This document shows, one piece after another, positions 9,475-18,055 of a DNA stretch of 64,000 nt. The translations under genes and the position numbers were made by a program. How positions within the stretch are numbered: the first letter of the stretch is position 1; the number at the start of each line of letters is the position of its first letter. A model generated the notes under the pieces. The model worked only from the letters and a program-made list of their open reading frames with translations, was not told the DNA's origin and ran no database searches. This DNA comes from Candidatus Planktophila sp. (GTDB taxonomy: Bacteria > Actinomycetota > Actinomycetes > Nanopelagicales > Nanopelagicaceae): assembly GCA_030681675.1 (NCBI GenBank), contig JAUXRP010000040.1, forward strand, positions 342,557-406,556, in the 5' to 3' direction.

Positions 9475-10430
9475 AATTGAATTTTAGTGCTTTCACTTCG
9501 TTATCGCCTTTTAATAAGCGATTGATCTTTGTTGCTGTAGTTTTCGGAATTTTCTCAATTCTTAATCCATCCTTTGCAAATTACGCAAGCATCCTTTCTA
9601 TAGTTCAAGGTATAACTTTCGTGGGCATAGCCTCAATCTTTTTGGTTCTCCTCATAACTTCTGGAGAGTTCGATATCTCAATTGGTGCTACTGCTGCACT
9701 CAGTGCTTTGACTTCTGCAATTCTAGTGACGCACCAGGGTTTCAGCATGCTGAGTGCTTTTTTCATCAGTTTAGGCACAGGTATTTTAGTTGGACTAATA
9801 AATGGCCTAGTTGTGATTTATGGAAAAGTCCCTTCATTTATCGCAACAATCGCAATGCTATTCATGTGTAAGAGTCTGGCGACTTTTGTATCTGAAGGCA
9901 AAGGAATTGCAGATTTTCCAGATTTATATGAAGGATTTAAAAATTCGATTCTTGGACAGTACTTCTCAATTATAATCTTTGTAGTTTTAATTTTTGTTGG
10001 CGAGTTAATATTAAATAAGAGCAATTTTGGAAAAGTAATTGCGGCGGTAGGAAGTAACCCTGAGGCGGCTCGAACCGCTGGTATTAATACAAATAGAGTT
10101 AAATTGCTACTCTTTATGGCGACAGGTTGCGGCGCAGCTTTGGCGGGGTATTTATCACTTCTGCATTTCGGTAGCGCATGGTTCACACTTGGATCCGGGT
10201 GGGAGCTTTTGGCGATTGCAGGAATGGTAATTGGAGGTACAAGTCTATTTGGTGGAAGAGGAACGGTAACTGGGCTATTTCTTGGGATGCTACTTATGCA
10301 AGTTGTTGCGAGCGGCATGGTAGCTTCACATATCGATCCCTGGTGGCAAACCGTCATAACTGGAGTTATCGTATTGGTCTCGCTTAGCGTTGATATGAAG
10401 CGAAAGAAGGTAAAATTCGATGCCAAATGA
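9471..10430 (+). CDS. CUT2-type sugar ABC transporter permease (RbsC-like) B
   Basis: A 319-residue membrane permease of the same family as the gene at 5528, with SGEFDISIGATAALSAL, the GSNPEAARTAGINTNRVK coupling loop and GGTSLFGGRGTVTG near the end. It begins inside the ATPase stop (ATGA) and overlaps the next SDR by 11 bases, so the operon is binding protein, ATPase, permease, dehydrogenase. It is probably the second half of a heterodimeric channel. Confidence 0.91.
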   Translation: MKLNFSAFTSLSPFNKRLIFVAVVFGIFSILNPSFANYASILSIVQGITFVGIASIFLVLLITSGEFDISIGATAALSALTSAILVTHQGFSMLSAFFISLGTGILVGLINGLVVIYGKVPSFIATIAMLFMCKSLATFVSEGKGIADFPDLYEGFKNSILGQYFSIIIFVVLIFVGELILNKSNFGKVIAAVGSNPEAARTAGINTNRVKLLLFMATGCGAALAGYLSLLHFGSAWFTLGSGWELLAIAGMVIGGTSLFGGRGTVTGLFLGMLLMQVVASGMVASHIDPWWQTVITGVIVLVSLSVDMKRKKVKFDAK

Positions 10431-11211
10431 GGCTTCGTTTATTCCCAATAGATTTGTTAACAAAGTTGTAATTGTTACAGGAGCTGAGTCAGGTATCGGC
10501 AAAGCTACCGCAACTAGATTTGCCCAAGAAGGTGCGATTGTTTATGGACTAGGTTTGCGCGCTGAAATTGGCGAAGCTTGGGTTAAAGATATGGCGAGTT
10601 CAGGATTGAACGTAAATTTTAAAGTTTGCGACTTAAGGATTTCCGCAGCTATTGCGGCAGCCGTAACTGGAATTGGTGAAGCAAATAATGGTATTGATAT
10701 AGTTGTAAATAATGCAGGAACTTTTCTGTTTAGGTCTGTAGATGAAACGTCTGAGGATGAATGGGATAACGTTCTAGATACAAATTTAAAAGGAGTTTTT
10801 TTAGTTTCTAAATATGCAATTCCTTTTCTTCGTAAAAGAGGCGGTGGATCAATCATAAATATCGCTTCAGTGCACGCATATGCAACGATGGAGAAAGTGG
10901 CTGCTTATGCAGCAAGTAAAGGTGCAATTGTTTCCCTGAGTAGGCAAATGGCAATTGATTACACAAAAGAAAGAATTCGAGTTAATTCTGTAGTTGTAGG
11001 GGGAGTAGACACCGATATGTCTAAGACGCACGCGTTGGCGCTCGGGAGACCTCTTGATGACCTTGGCTTTAATTCTGATGTAACCAAACTTGGTCGAGCT
11101 GCCCAGCCTCATGAAATTGCTGCTGGAATCATCTTCCTGGCTTCTCCGGAAGCTTCATTTGTGATTGGTGCACCATTTATTATTGATGGCGGACTCTTAA
11201 CCGACCTTTAG
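10420..11211 (+). CDS. SDR-family NAD(P)-dependent sugar dehydrogenase (likely)
   Basis: A 263-residue classical short-chain dehydrogenase: nucleotide-binding TGAESGIGKATA (residue about 20), NNAGTF, catalytic Ser in NIASVH and YAASKGA (Tyr-x3-Lys), with a C-terminal FVIGAPFIIDGG. As the last gene of the importer operon and with a lactonase and a sugar-acid dehydratase nearby, it probably oxidises the imported sugar at C1 to the lactone. That substrate is an inference; SDRs are too diverse to assign from motifs. Confidence 0.85.
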   Translation: MPNEASFIPNRFVNKVVIVTGAESGIGKATATRFAQEGAIVYGLGLRAEIGEAWVKDMASSGLNVNFKVCDLRISAAIAAAVTGIGEANNGIDIVVNNAGTFLFRSVDETSEDEWDNVLDTNLKGVFLVSKYAIPFLRKRGGGSIINIASVHAYATMEKVAAYAASKGAIVSLSRQMAIDYTKERIRVNSVVVGGVDTDMSKTHALALGRPLDDLGFNSDVTKLGRAAQPHEIAAGIIFLASPEASFVIGAPFIIDGGLLTDL

Positions 11212-11448
11212 TTTAATTGTTCAGCCATCACTGAATCGAATTTAATACCTAAATTCAATTTGCTCACCGCGTTGCAGCAATGCAGCGAGCGATGCAAACC
11301 CCACTTGGAGCAAGACCATGCAGTTGGCGTTTGAGAGTTGCTCGCTCGAGTCAACGGGTAGGTTGCTTGAATCTGTAAGTAATTACAGATCTAGATGGAT
11401 GGTGAACCGTTCACAAGAACGACAGGATCCGGCTTATAGGGCGGTTCT
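11212..11448. other. Gene-free stretch with an 8-bp palindrome
   Basis: No credible gene in either direction. ATCTGTAA (11371-11378) and TTACAGAT (11383-11390) form a perfect inverted repeat with a 4-base loop, possibly a regulator site. The end of the stretch becomes GC-richer, like the gene that follows it. Confidence 0.4.
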
Positions 11449-11826
11449 TTATGAGTGTTCCCCCACATGCTCGGGGTGCTGGTCCGTCGTTGGTTTTGCA
11501 TCGCCCGTGCCACTTAGCTTTGGGCCAATGACGAAGGTTGAGAGCGAAAATAGCAGTGTAAAAATGAGTAGTCCGATAGCTGGGGCTCGCCAAGTTCCGA
11601 ATCGTCGGTGCAGGCGCACTAACATCGGAATCGAAAAGAGAAAGCCCAGCGCACCAAAGAGGGCTGTTCCTCCCGATCCAGCAACGAGCGCAGTACCAGC
11701 CAGGAACCCGACGTGATGGAGAATGTGTGGAAGCAGACCCATTACCAAACCCATGGCTCCGACAAGTGAACCCCAAGTGGAGCGTACCCGATCTCGCCAA
11801 GTAAATTCCCTCTTAGTTTGCGCCAT
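11449..11826 (-). CDS. Small four-helix membrane protein, function unknown
   Basis: A 125-residue protein with about three to four hydrophobic segments. An HHVGFLAGTALVAGSGGTALFG stretch carries a His pair at the start of a Gly/Ala-rich helix, and the C-terminus is His/Glu-rich. The start was set at the ATG at 11826, which has a GGAGGT ribosome site 4 bases upstream, not at an upstream in-frame TTG. I do not recognise a function. Hand-counted 60-base lines inside it are about 57-62% GC, well above the neighbours, so it may have been acquired. Confidence 0.65.
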   Translation of the reverse strand: MAQTKREFTWRDRVRSTWGSLVGAMGLVMGLLPHILHHVGFLAGTALVAGSGGTALFGALGFLFSIPMLVRLHRRFGTWRAPAIGLLIFTLLFSLSTFVIGPKLSGTGDAKPTTDQHPEHVGEHS

Positions 11827-12017
11827 GGTGACCTCCAAGGTCTGTTCATATTGCCATTGATGTCTTAACTGATAATAGCTGAACTGTGATGTGAATATTG
11901 GGTAGCTCTGCTTTAATTTTATTGAAGAGTATATTGGTCTCTATTCAAAACCCGATCTTGCAATAACTTTGAATGACCAAGTCTGTACTTCAAATGTTGA
12001 AATTGGTCATTCACTAC

Positions 12018-13295
12018 TCACATGGGCTTAAAAGGGTTCGAAAACTCAGTAACTTCAGTTGCTTCAAGCTCCAGCAGGCGATTCCATTTTGCGGTGCGCT
12101 CAGACCCATGTGTTGATCCGACTTTAATTTGACCTGCTCGCCATCCAGTTGCACAATCTGCTAACCACGCATCCTCAGTTTCTCCAGATCTAGCCGAGAC
12201 GACAGCATTGAAACCCGCGGCCTGTGCTTCCTTCAATACCGAGTAGGTTGAGGTAATTAAACCATTTTGATTGGCTTTAATGAGAATTGCATTTGATGAA
12301 TTCTCAACTATGGCTCGCTCTAGTCTTGCCGAATTGGTAGTTAAGAGATCATCGCCGACAATCTGTAATGATTTTGGTGCAGTTTGTGTGAACTCATGCC
12401 AGGCTTCCCAATCATCCTCTGCAAATGGATCTTCTATTGAAGTAATTGGAAATTCAGTGACAAGATTATGCACATACTTTACAAATTGCTCAGATTGATA
12501 GCTCTTTTGTGAGGTCCGTAAAAAGTATTGTCGGCCATTAAAGAACTGTGTGGCCGCAATATCGAGTGCGAGTCGAACTTGAGAATCAATAGAGAGTCCC
12601 ACCATTTCAATCGCCTCAATGACAAAGTCGCAAGCCATTTCAATGGATTCAAAAGGAATTCCAAGCCCGCCCTCTGCGGCTACTAAGTGCGTTACTACTC
12701 CAGTCTCTGCTCCAAGTCTCGCTGCCATTTCGCGAACAGCCACAATCCAAGAGATTGCTTCTGTAAATGATTTCGCGCCGACTGGAATGATCAAGATATC
12801 TTGAATGTCTAAACTATGATTTGCGTGGGCTCCTCCTGAAAGAATATTTACCATCGGCATTGGAATCAATAATTTGCCTTCGGGCTGGAAATATCGGGCC
12901 AATGAAAGCTTTTCTGCATGTGCAGATGCAAGTGCTCCAGCTAAAGATACTGCCAGCGTTGCATTAGCCCCCAAAGTTGAATGATTTGGCGATGGATCTA
13001 TGTCTTTAAGTGCACCATCGACGAAATCTAGGTTGATTTCGTTCCCGACAAGTTTTGGTGCAATGTGGTCATTAATGTTGTCAACTGCAGTGTAAACCGA
13101 ATACGAACCATAAAATTTATTGGAGAGCGGAGAATCTCCATCACGTAATTCAATCGCCTCATGTTTTCCAGTGGATGCACCTGAGGGAACTCGAGCGGTA
13201 TGAGTAGAACCATCTTCTAGTGAAATTGCTGCCGCTACAGTTGGCTTTCCGTGAGAGTCAAGCACTTGATAACTCTGTAACTTTGTAATCTTCAT
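12018..13295 (-). CDS. Enolase paralogue with altered active site
   Basis: 425 residues, clearly enolase-fold end to end: PSGASTG loop, MPMVNILSGGAHA, SIEDPF, VGDDL, LIKANQNG, RSGETED and GQIK. In yeast numbering it keeps Ser39, His159, Glu211, Asp246, Glu295, Asp320, Lys345 and Lys396. His373 of the normal SHRSGETED is Ala (SARSGETED) and Glu168 of the QEFMI segment is Asp (IQDILI); SRGNPT has become SHGKPT. It overlaps a kinase gene by 4 bases and sits in a sugar-acid operon, so a changed substrate (another phosphorylated hydroxy acid) is more likely than housekeeping glycolysis. The normal eno should be elsewhere in the genome. Confidence 0.85.
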   Translation of the reverse strand: MKITKLQSYQVLDSHGKPTVAAAISLEDGSTHTARVPSGASTGKHEAIELRDGDSPLSNKFYGSYSVYTAVDNINDHIAPKLVGNEINLDFVDGALKDIDPSPNHSTLGANATLAVSLAGALASAHAEKLSLARYFQPEGKLLIPMPMVNILSGGAHANHSLDIQDILIIPVGAKSFTEAISWIVAVREMAARLGAETGVVTHLVAAEGGLGIPFESIEMACDFVIEAIEMVGLSIDSQVRLALDIAATQFFNGRQYFLRTSQKSYQSEQFVKYVHNLVTEFPITSIEDPFAEDDWEAWHEFTQTAPKSLQIVGDDLLTTNSARLERAIVENSSNAILIKANQNGLITSTYSVLKEAQAAGFNAVVSARSGETEDAWLADCATGWRAGQIKVGSTHGSERTAKWNRLLELEATEVTEFSNPFKPM

Positions 13296-14275
13296 CTGGC
13301 ACTCAATTCAAAGAGTTTTCTCGCATCGACCACATCTCTATTACGAAGAATATTTTTTGTAAACTTTTGCAACTTAACTTGAGCTGATTTATTTAGATAA
13401 TCAACTGGTGATTTTCCTTCAACTCGCGCAAGTGCTATGAGCGCGGTATGGAGTGGAAGGCTTGAACTAATTGAATGGGAGGCCTCGTATTTACTTAAGA
13501 ATTTGTCAGCAAGACTTGCAAGCTGTAAAGCCATCTGATCATTCTCTGCCCTGAAGAATTTGCAAAGTAAGTGTGAAACCAAGAATGCAAGATCAAAAAT
13601 TGGATTTCCAACATGCATAACTTCAAAATCCAAGACATAAACTTGCTCGCCCGGCGTGACCATAATATTTTTGGGTGAAAAATCTCCATGAACAATTGTG
13701 CTGTTGTCTGACTTGAGTTCGTCAATCAAAGCGAAAATCGACTTTTGAAGATACGGATTTTTATCCCCGACAAATCTATAAAATGGGTCAACACGTAACT
13801 GTTCAAAAAGCGTATCCTCTTTAAATTTAGATTGGTACTTTGGATGCTCTGCACCAAAGTGATGCCATTCGGCAAGGGTTTTACCTAGAACTTCTGGCAC
13901 CATTGGATTAAAAATGCCAGTTAATAAGTCAGATTTCCAAACACTACTTCCCAAAGGAAGACGCTCCATAATCAAGACAAATTCAATTGGATCAATGAAT
14001 ACTAGTTTTGGAACAACTGTTGGACTTATCTCATGAAAGAGTCGCAAAGCGTCGGCCTCAACAATTGCGCGACGTGGGTCGGCCTCCCACTTCTGAGCCA
14101 CTTTTAACTCAGGCAAAGCCTGCTTTAACACTAAATCTTGGTACTTTGTGGTAATCGACAAGACAGTATTCGAAACTCCACCTGTCAAGATTTCCACGCG
14201 GGGATCCTCAGTAGAAGTAACTACGCCATGATCGATTAAGTAGTCGATTACGGTTGATTCATTCAGTAACTCCAA
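13292..14275 (-). CDS. APH-fold small-molecule kinase, methylthioribose-kinase-like
   Basis: 327 residues with the aminoglycoside/choline kinase fold: LTGGVSNTVL (Gly-rich loop), the ATP-binding Lys in DLVLKQALPEL, catalytic loop IVHGDFSPKNIM, and the metal Asp in VLDFEVMHVGNPIFDLAFL. The FEVMHVGNPIFD run recalls 5-methylthioribose kinase (MtnK), but no other methionine-salvage gene is near. Between a sugar-acid dehydratase and an enolase paralogue, it more likely phosphorylates a sugar-acid intermediate. It overlaps the enolase start by 4 bases. Confidence 0.8.
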   Translation of the reverse strand: MELLNESTVIDYLIDHGVVTSTEDPRVEILTGGVSNTVLSITTKYQDLVLKQALPELKVAQKWEADPRRAIVEADALRLFHEISPTVVPKLVFIDPIEFVLIMERLPLGSSVWKSDLLTGIFNPMVPEVLGKTLAEWHHFGAEHPKYQSKFKEDTLFEQLRVDPFYRFVGDKNPYLQKSIFALIDELKSDNSTIVHGDFSPKNIMVTPGEQVYVLDFEVMHVGNPIFDLAFLVSHLLCKFFRAENDQMALQLASLADKFLSKYEASHSISSSLPLHTALIALARVEGKSPVDYLNKSAQVKLQKFTKNILRNRDVVDARKLFELSAR

Positions 14276-14305
14276 GGTCCTTCTTCTTCCTATTGAGTTT
14301 GATTC

Positions 14306-15409
14306 TTAGGATGAGTAACGCTCAATTGCTTGCCAATCCCATTGGATTCCAAAGCCCGGCTCTGTATTAAGGATAGCTTTCCCATTTCTAATTTCTATCG
14401 GATTAAGTAAAAGATGATGGAATAAATCGATTTCGTATCGGGGATCTAGGTACTCCAGTCCTCCAGGATAGAGATTTGGGGTGGCTGCGGCTAATTGGGA
14501 GTGAATTTCAGTGTGGATATGAGTAGCAAAAGTTTTACCCTTGCTATTGGCATACTCAACTGCTTTAAGAAATTCACTAACGCCGCCAATGACGAGTGCG
14601 TCTATGCGCAATACATCAACGTGATTATAGTAAAGCGCTTGCTCTGCCATCTTTGACGAAGCCAAAGACTCTCCAAAAGAGACCGGGACTCCAGTGGCTT
14701 CGCGTAAAGCGATGGCTGCCACACCCTCGGATTCAAGAAATGGGTCCTCTACAAATGAAATCCCAAACTCTTTTATAAGGTTCACTCGTGTAATTGCATT
14801 TTCTAAATTGCTGAGCGTCCTAAATGCATCAACTGCTATTAGAACAGAGTCCCCAACTTTTTCTCTTAGTACTTTTAAACGTTTCACATCGCGCTCTGGC
14901 GTCTCAGCACCGAAAACGATCTTAAATGAATTTATTCCGCGGCTAAGTGCGAAATCAATCTCTTCTTCAAGCCCGGCTTCGTCTTTGCCATAGTGATAGC
15001 CCACAACAGAATAAATTGGAAGTTCACTCAGTTGAGCCCCGAGCATGCTGGCGATACTTTTACCCAGCCGCTTTCCACCGATATCGTTAAGCGCAATATC
15101 TATCGCGCTCAGACCAGCTGTCAAGGTTCCATGTTCTGCAGATTGCCAATTGAAACCGAGCACTAATCTTCGGATTTCATGGGGGGATTCAGAAGTCTTC
15201 CCAATGATAACCGGCGTCATGACATCGTCGATGATTTTTGTGATTGGTAGACCTCGGCTATAGCAATAGCCAACTCCAGTGATCCCGTCTTCTGTCGTAA
15301 TTCTTACAACCGAATAACTTCGATGGGTTATGAGAGCCGATCCAACTGATAGTGGTTGCGGAAGAGGGACTCGGGTTTCAAAAGTTTCTATTGAGTTGAT
15401 TCTGTCCAC
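14306..15409 (-). CDS. Mandelate racemase/muconate lactonizing family dehydratase
   Basis: 367 residues of the enolase superfamily. Metal ligands are Asp in LIAVDAFRT, Glu in FVEDPF and Glu in SFGESLAS. The His-Asp dyad is present (His in FATHIHTEIH, Asp in LRIDALVIGG), as is the Glu in GGLEYLD. The usual second Lys of the KxK motif (base on the other face) is Val (FKIVFG), which suggests a single-base acid-sugar dehydratase, not a racemase. Likely product: a 2-keto-3-deoxy sugar acid. It is the first gene of the three-gene minus-strand operon. Confidence 0.85.
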   Translation of the reverse strand: MDRINSIETFETRVPLPQPLSVGSALITHRSYSVVRITTEDGITGVGYCYSRGLPITKIIDDVMTPVIIGKTSESPHEIRRLVLGFNWQSAEHGTLTAGLSAIDIALNDIGGKRLGKSIASMLGAQLSELPIYSVVGYHYGKDEAGLEEEIDFALSRGINSFKIVFGAETPERDVKRLKVLREKVGDSVLIAVDAFRTLSNLENAITRVNLIKEFGISFVEDPFLESEGVAAIALREATGVPVSFGESLASSKMAEQALYYNHVDVLRIDALVIGGVSEFLKAVEYANSKGKTFATHIHTEIHSQLAAATPNLYPGGLEYLDPRYEIDLFHHLLLNPIEIRNGKAILNTEPGFGIQWDWQAIERYSS

Positions 15410-15445
15410 AGTTGAAGATGCTATATGCTTGATTCTTTTTGGTCA

Positions 15446-15457
15446 ACTGTTTACAAT
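15446..15457. promoter_or_regulatory. ACTGTTTACAAT motif shared with 6681-6692
   Basis: A 12-base exact inverted copy of the element that overlaps the promoter of the sugar importer at 6681-6692. It lies in the 87-base divergent region between the dehydratase and epimerase genes, where a shared repressor site would control both. Confidence 0.5.
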
Positions 15458-15496
15458 GGAAACTCGCGCAAGCATAATCAATGAAAAGGAAATCAA

Positions 15497-16462
15497 ATGA
15501 GAGTGCTCCTCTTTGGCGGAACTAGATTTATGGGGCGTTATGTATTGAAAGCGCTGCTGGAAAATGGTGTGGATGTAACGATCGCTAATCGCGGCACACG
15601 TGAGGAAAATCTTGGAGCTACAAATGTAAAGTGTGACCGCTCGGAACCAGGCTCACTCAATCAATTTACAGATTCACACTTCGATGCAGTTATCGATTTT
15701 TCAGCTTATGCATCAGCCTGGGTTGAAGAGGCTGGAGAATTTTTCGCCAATAAAATTTCGAAATATATCTTTATTTCAACCGGTGCTGTTTATACCGCTA
15801 GTAATATTTTTCCAATTACCGAAGATTTCCCAAAAGGGCCACCACATCTTTTTGCAGATTATGCGCGAGAAAAGATTCGTTCCGAGTCTCTACTTATTGA
15901 ATTTAGTAAGAAAGGGTATTTTCAGACGACTTCTTGTCGATTGCCATTTGTATTGGGACCGGATAATTATGAAGATCGCGAATCATTTGTATTCAGTCGA
16001 TTATTGAACGGGGATCCAATTTATTTGGCAAACGGCGGGAAATCAATACACTCATTTATATTTGCAGGTGATGTCGCCGCAGCAATAGTCTCGATTTTGA
16101 AGGCCGACGAAAGTGTGGATGGTGAAGCTTTCAATATTGCGATTCCACAGACGATTACAAGTCGAGGATTTGTAGACATTGCCGGCAAAATTTCCGGCAA
16201 AACGCCGAATGTCATTTCATACGTTCCTGAAGATTTTAGAATTGATACCTCAAATTTTGATTTGCGAAATGTTGCTTTTCCATTTCCCGAAAACAACGCA
16301 TTTCTTAGTTCTGAAAAGATTAAATCAGTACTTGGATTTATTCCGAAGCTCTCGCTAGAGGAGATGCTATCCACGTACCATAAGTGGTGGTTGGATAAAT
16401 CGGATCTTAACCCAAAAGAGTACCCACTTGAGAATCGAATTAAAGAAGAACTTAATGGTTAG
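15497..16462 (+). CDS. NAD-dependent epimerase/dehydratase family protein
   Basis: A 321-residue extended SDR: N-terminal Rossmann motif LLFGGTRFMGRYV, catalytic Ser/Thr region FISTGAVY and Tyr-x3-Lys in DYAREKIRSE, followed by the HSFIFAGDVAAAI segment. AAGGAAA precedes the ATG. It is divergent from the dehydratase operon, with a shared motif, and probably works on the same sugar, either as epimerase or as dehydrogenase. The closest named relatives are nucleotide-sugar epimerases, but the context suggests a free sugar. Confidence 0.82.
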   Translation: MRVLLFGGTRFMGRYVLKALLENGVDVTIANRGTREENLGATNVKCDRSEPGSLNQFTDSHFDAVIDFSAYASAWVEEAGEFFANKISKYIFISTGAVYTASNIFPITEDFPKGPPHLFADYAREKIRSESLLIEFSKKGYFQTTSCRLPFVLGPDNYEDRESFVFSRLLNGDPIYLANGGKSIHSFIFAGDVAAAIVSILKADESVDGEAFNIAIPQTITSRGFVDIAGKISGKTPNVISYVPEDFRIDTSNFDLRNVAFPFPENNAFLSSEKIKSVLGFIPKLSLEEMLSTYHKWWLDKSDLNPKEYPLENRIKEELNG

Positions 16463-16522
16463 TCAATAAGTTGCAAAATTAGTGGGGCTAACCACCCAGA
16501 AGCAGATCTACAATGTTATTTT

Positions 16523-16905
16523 CTAAAGCGATTTCAACGATAAATTGGATTTAGAATCTGACTTTGAATCGGGTTTTCCATTGACCTTTACATCGGACTT
16601 CACATTCTTCTTTTCATTGCCACTGTTTTCTGGCTTTTTTATCTGTGAATCAGTTTTGGCGTACTTGGCTTAGCTTCGTTACTTGGCTTAGCTTCAGCCG
16701 ATTTGCTCTCTGTTGGTTTGGATGCTGGAACAGGTTTAATCTCCGCAGGAGTAGTGTTGGCAGGCTCCTCCTTTTTAGGATTCTCACTACTCGTAGGAGG
16801 GGTAGGTTTGTCTGAAGCACCCGAAGCAAAACTTGGTGCTATTAATCCAAGGGATGGGCAACACAGACTTACTAAAAGCCTGAGAACTACCTTTTTCCTG
16901 ATCAA
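16523..16905 (-). pseudogene. Secreted Lys/Ser/Pro-rich protein, interrupted by a frameshift
   Basis: A TTG start at 16905 has a GGGGAG ribosome site and opens a signal peptide (IRKKVVLRLLVSLCC, then IAPSFASGA). A Pro/Lys/Glu-rich low-complexity tail follows and stops at 16639. Another frame continues the same composition (KKPENSGNEKKNVKSD...) to a TAG at 16523. Adding one A to the AAAA run (T run at 16654-16657 on the plus strand) joins the halves into one reading frame. The run is homopolymeric, so this may be a sequencing slip or a real mutation. Two tandem EAKPS units lie just before the break. Function unknown; possibly a cell-surface linker. Confidence 0.6.
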
Positions 16906-17047
16906 CTCGAACTCCCCTTTGCAGGGCTTAGCCACTAACTTGTCATAGACGTGGAGCTCTATAAAACTCAAGAAATAAACATCAAATTCTCTTTAAAATT
17001 TCCTCTCATAAGGCTCAATCTTTTGAAATTTAAAGGTCTTTATGGGC

Positions 17048-18055
17048 TTATGGATTAAGAATAATTCGAATCGGATTATCAGTCTTATTTTCCAATTGTT
17101 TCAGAGCTAATCCTGCCTCTTCTAGAGAGAAAATTGAAGAAATGGAGGCGGAGAGATCGAGTTTGCCCTCCTTCAAAAGTGCGACTAACTCTGCGGTGTG
17201 ATGTGGCTCAGAGCCGTAGTGTCCTAAAATTTGATTTCGCTTATACACAAATGCCATGTCATTCGGAATCACTACCGCCTCATTGGCGATTCCAATTATG
17301 ACTAAACGTCCCCCTTCGGCTAATAGTGGCAACGCTTGAATTCGAACTGCACCCACACCGGCGAAATCAAAAGCGGCATTGACCCCTCGACCATTAGTTG
17401 CCGCACGGATTTGCTTAGAAAATTCGCCATCACTTGGATCTAAAGCAAGATCTGCACCGATCAGTAATGCGCGCTCACGTGCAAGTGGCAGTGGATCAAC
17501 CGCGATTATTGGAGTTGAGCCAATTATTTTTAAGAGTTGAACCGCGTGAATCCCAAGTCCGCCGAGACCGAACACCATGCTTGATTCACCTGATTCAACT
17601 TTAGCCGTCTGAGTGATTGCAGCCCATGGTGTTGATACTGCATCGGGAATTATGCAGGCCTGTTCAAAACTTAACTCATCATGTATAGCAACTAACGTAA
17701 TCACATCCGCGATCATGAATTCAGCAAAACCGCCATCAAAATCAAATCCTTGAGTTCGGACGCGACCTTTTGCATCTCTAATGCCTGCACAAACAATTAC
17801 TCGATTCCCAATCTTCCAGTCCGAAACATCTGAGCCTAAAGATTCAATTACGCCGGCAACTTCATGTCCCATAGTTACTTCGTCGCCCTCTAAATACCCT
17901 GGCGAGAGTGTCGAATCAAGCAAGTGAACATCGGAAAGACATACACCAGCTGCCTCAACTTTAATTCGAACCTGTTGTGGACCAGGCAGCGGAATTGGAA
18001 AATCGACGATTTGGAACTCTCTGGTACTTATTTTTATTCGTCCGGCGCGCATCAA
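17048..18055 (-). CDS. Zinc-type medium-chain alcohol dehydrogenase
   Basis: 335 residues of the MDR superfamily: GroES-like half with catalytic-zinc Cys in AGVCLSDVH and His-Glu in MGHEVAG, then Rossmann GLGGLGIHAVQLL. The four-Cys structural zinc lobe of classical ADHs is not evident. Last gene of a three-gene operon in which every pair overlaps by 4 bases (acyl-CoA dehydrogenase, kinase, ADH), so it likely oxidises a hydroxy intermediate in the same acyl-CoA or alcohol pathway. Substrate unknown. Confidence 0.85.
   Translation of the reverse strand: MMRAGRIKISTREFQIVDFPIPLPGPQQVRIKVEAAGVCLSDVHLLDSTLSPGYLEGDEVTMGHEVAGVIESLGSDVSDWKIGNRVIVCAGIRDAKGRVRTQGFDFDGGFAEFMIADVITLVAIHDELSFEQACIIPDAVSTPWAAITQTAKVESGESSMVFGLGGLGIHAVQLLKIIGSTPIIAVDPLPLARERALLIGADLALDPSDGEFSKQIRAATNGRGVNAAFDFAGVGAVRIQALPLLAEGGRLVIIGIANEAVVIPNDMAFVYKRNQILGHYGSEPHHTAELVALLKEGKLDLSASISSIFSLEEAGLALKQLENKTDNPIRIILNP

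Noticed and set aside
11371..11390. ATCTGTAA/TTACAGAT palindrome as a terminator
   Set aside because: No T tract and a short AT-rich stem; at most a protein-binding site.
11318..11716. Plus-strand 132-residue ORF opposite the small membrane protein
   Set aside because: Composition is Arg/Pro/Ser-rich without features, and no ribosome site; the minus-strand frame has clear helices and GGAGGT.
13292..14275. Methionine-salvage methylthioribose kinase
   Set aside because: Motifs are similar but no mtnA, mtnP or related gene is nearby and it is coupled to an enolase paralogue.
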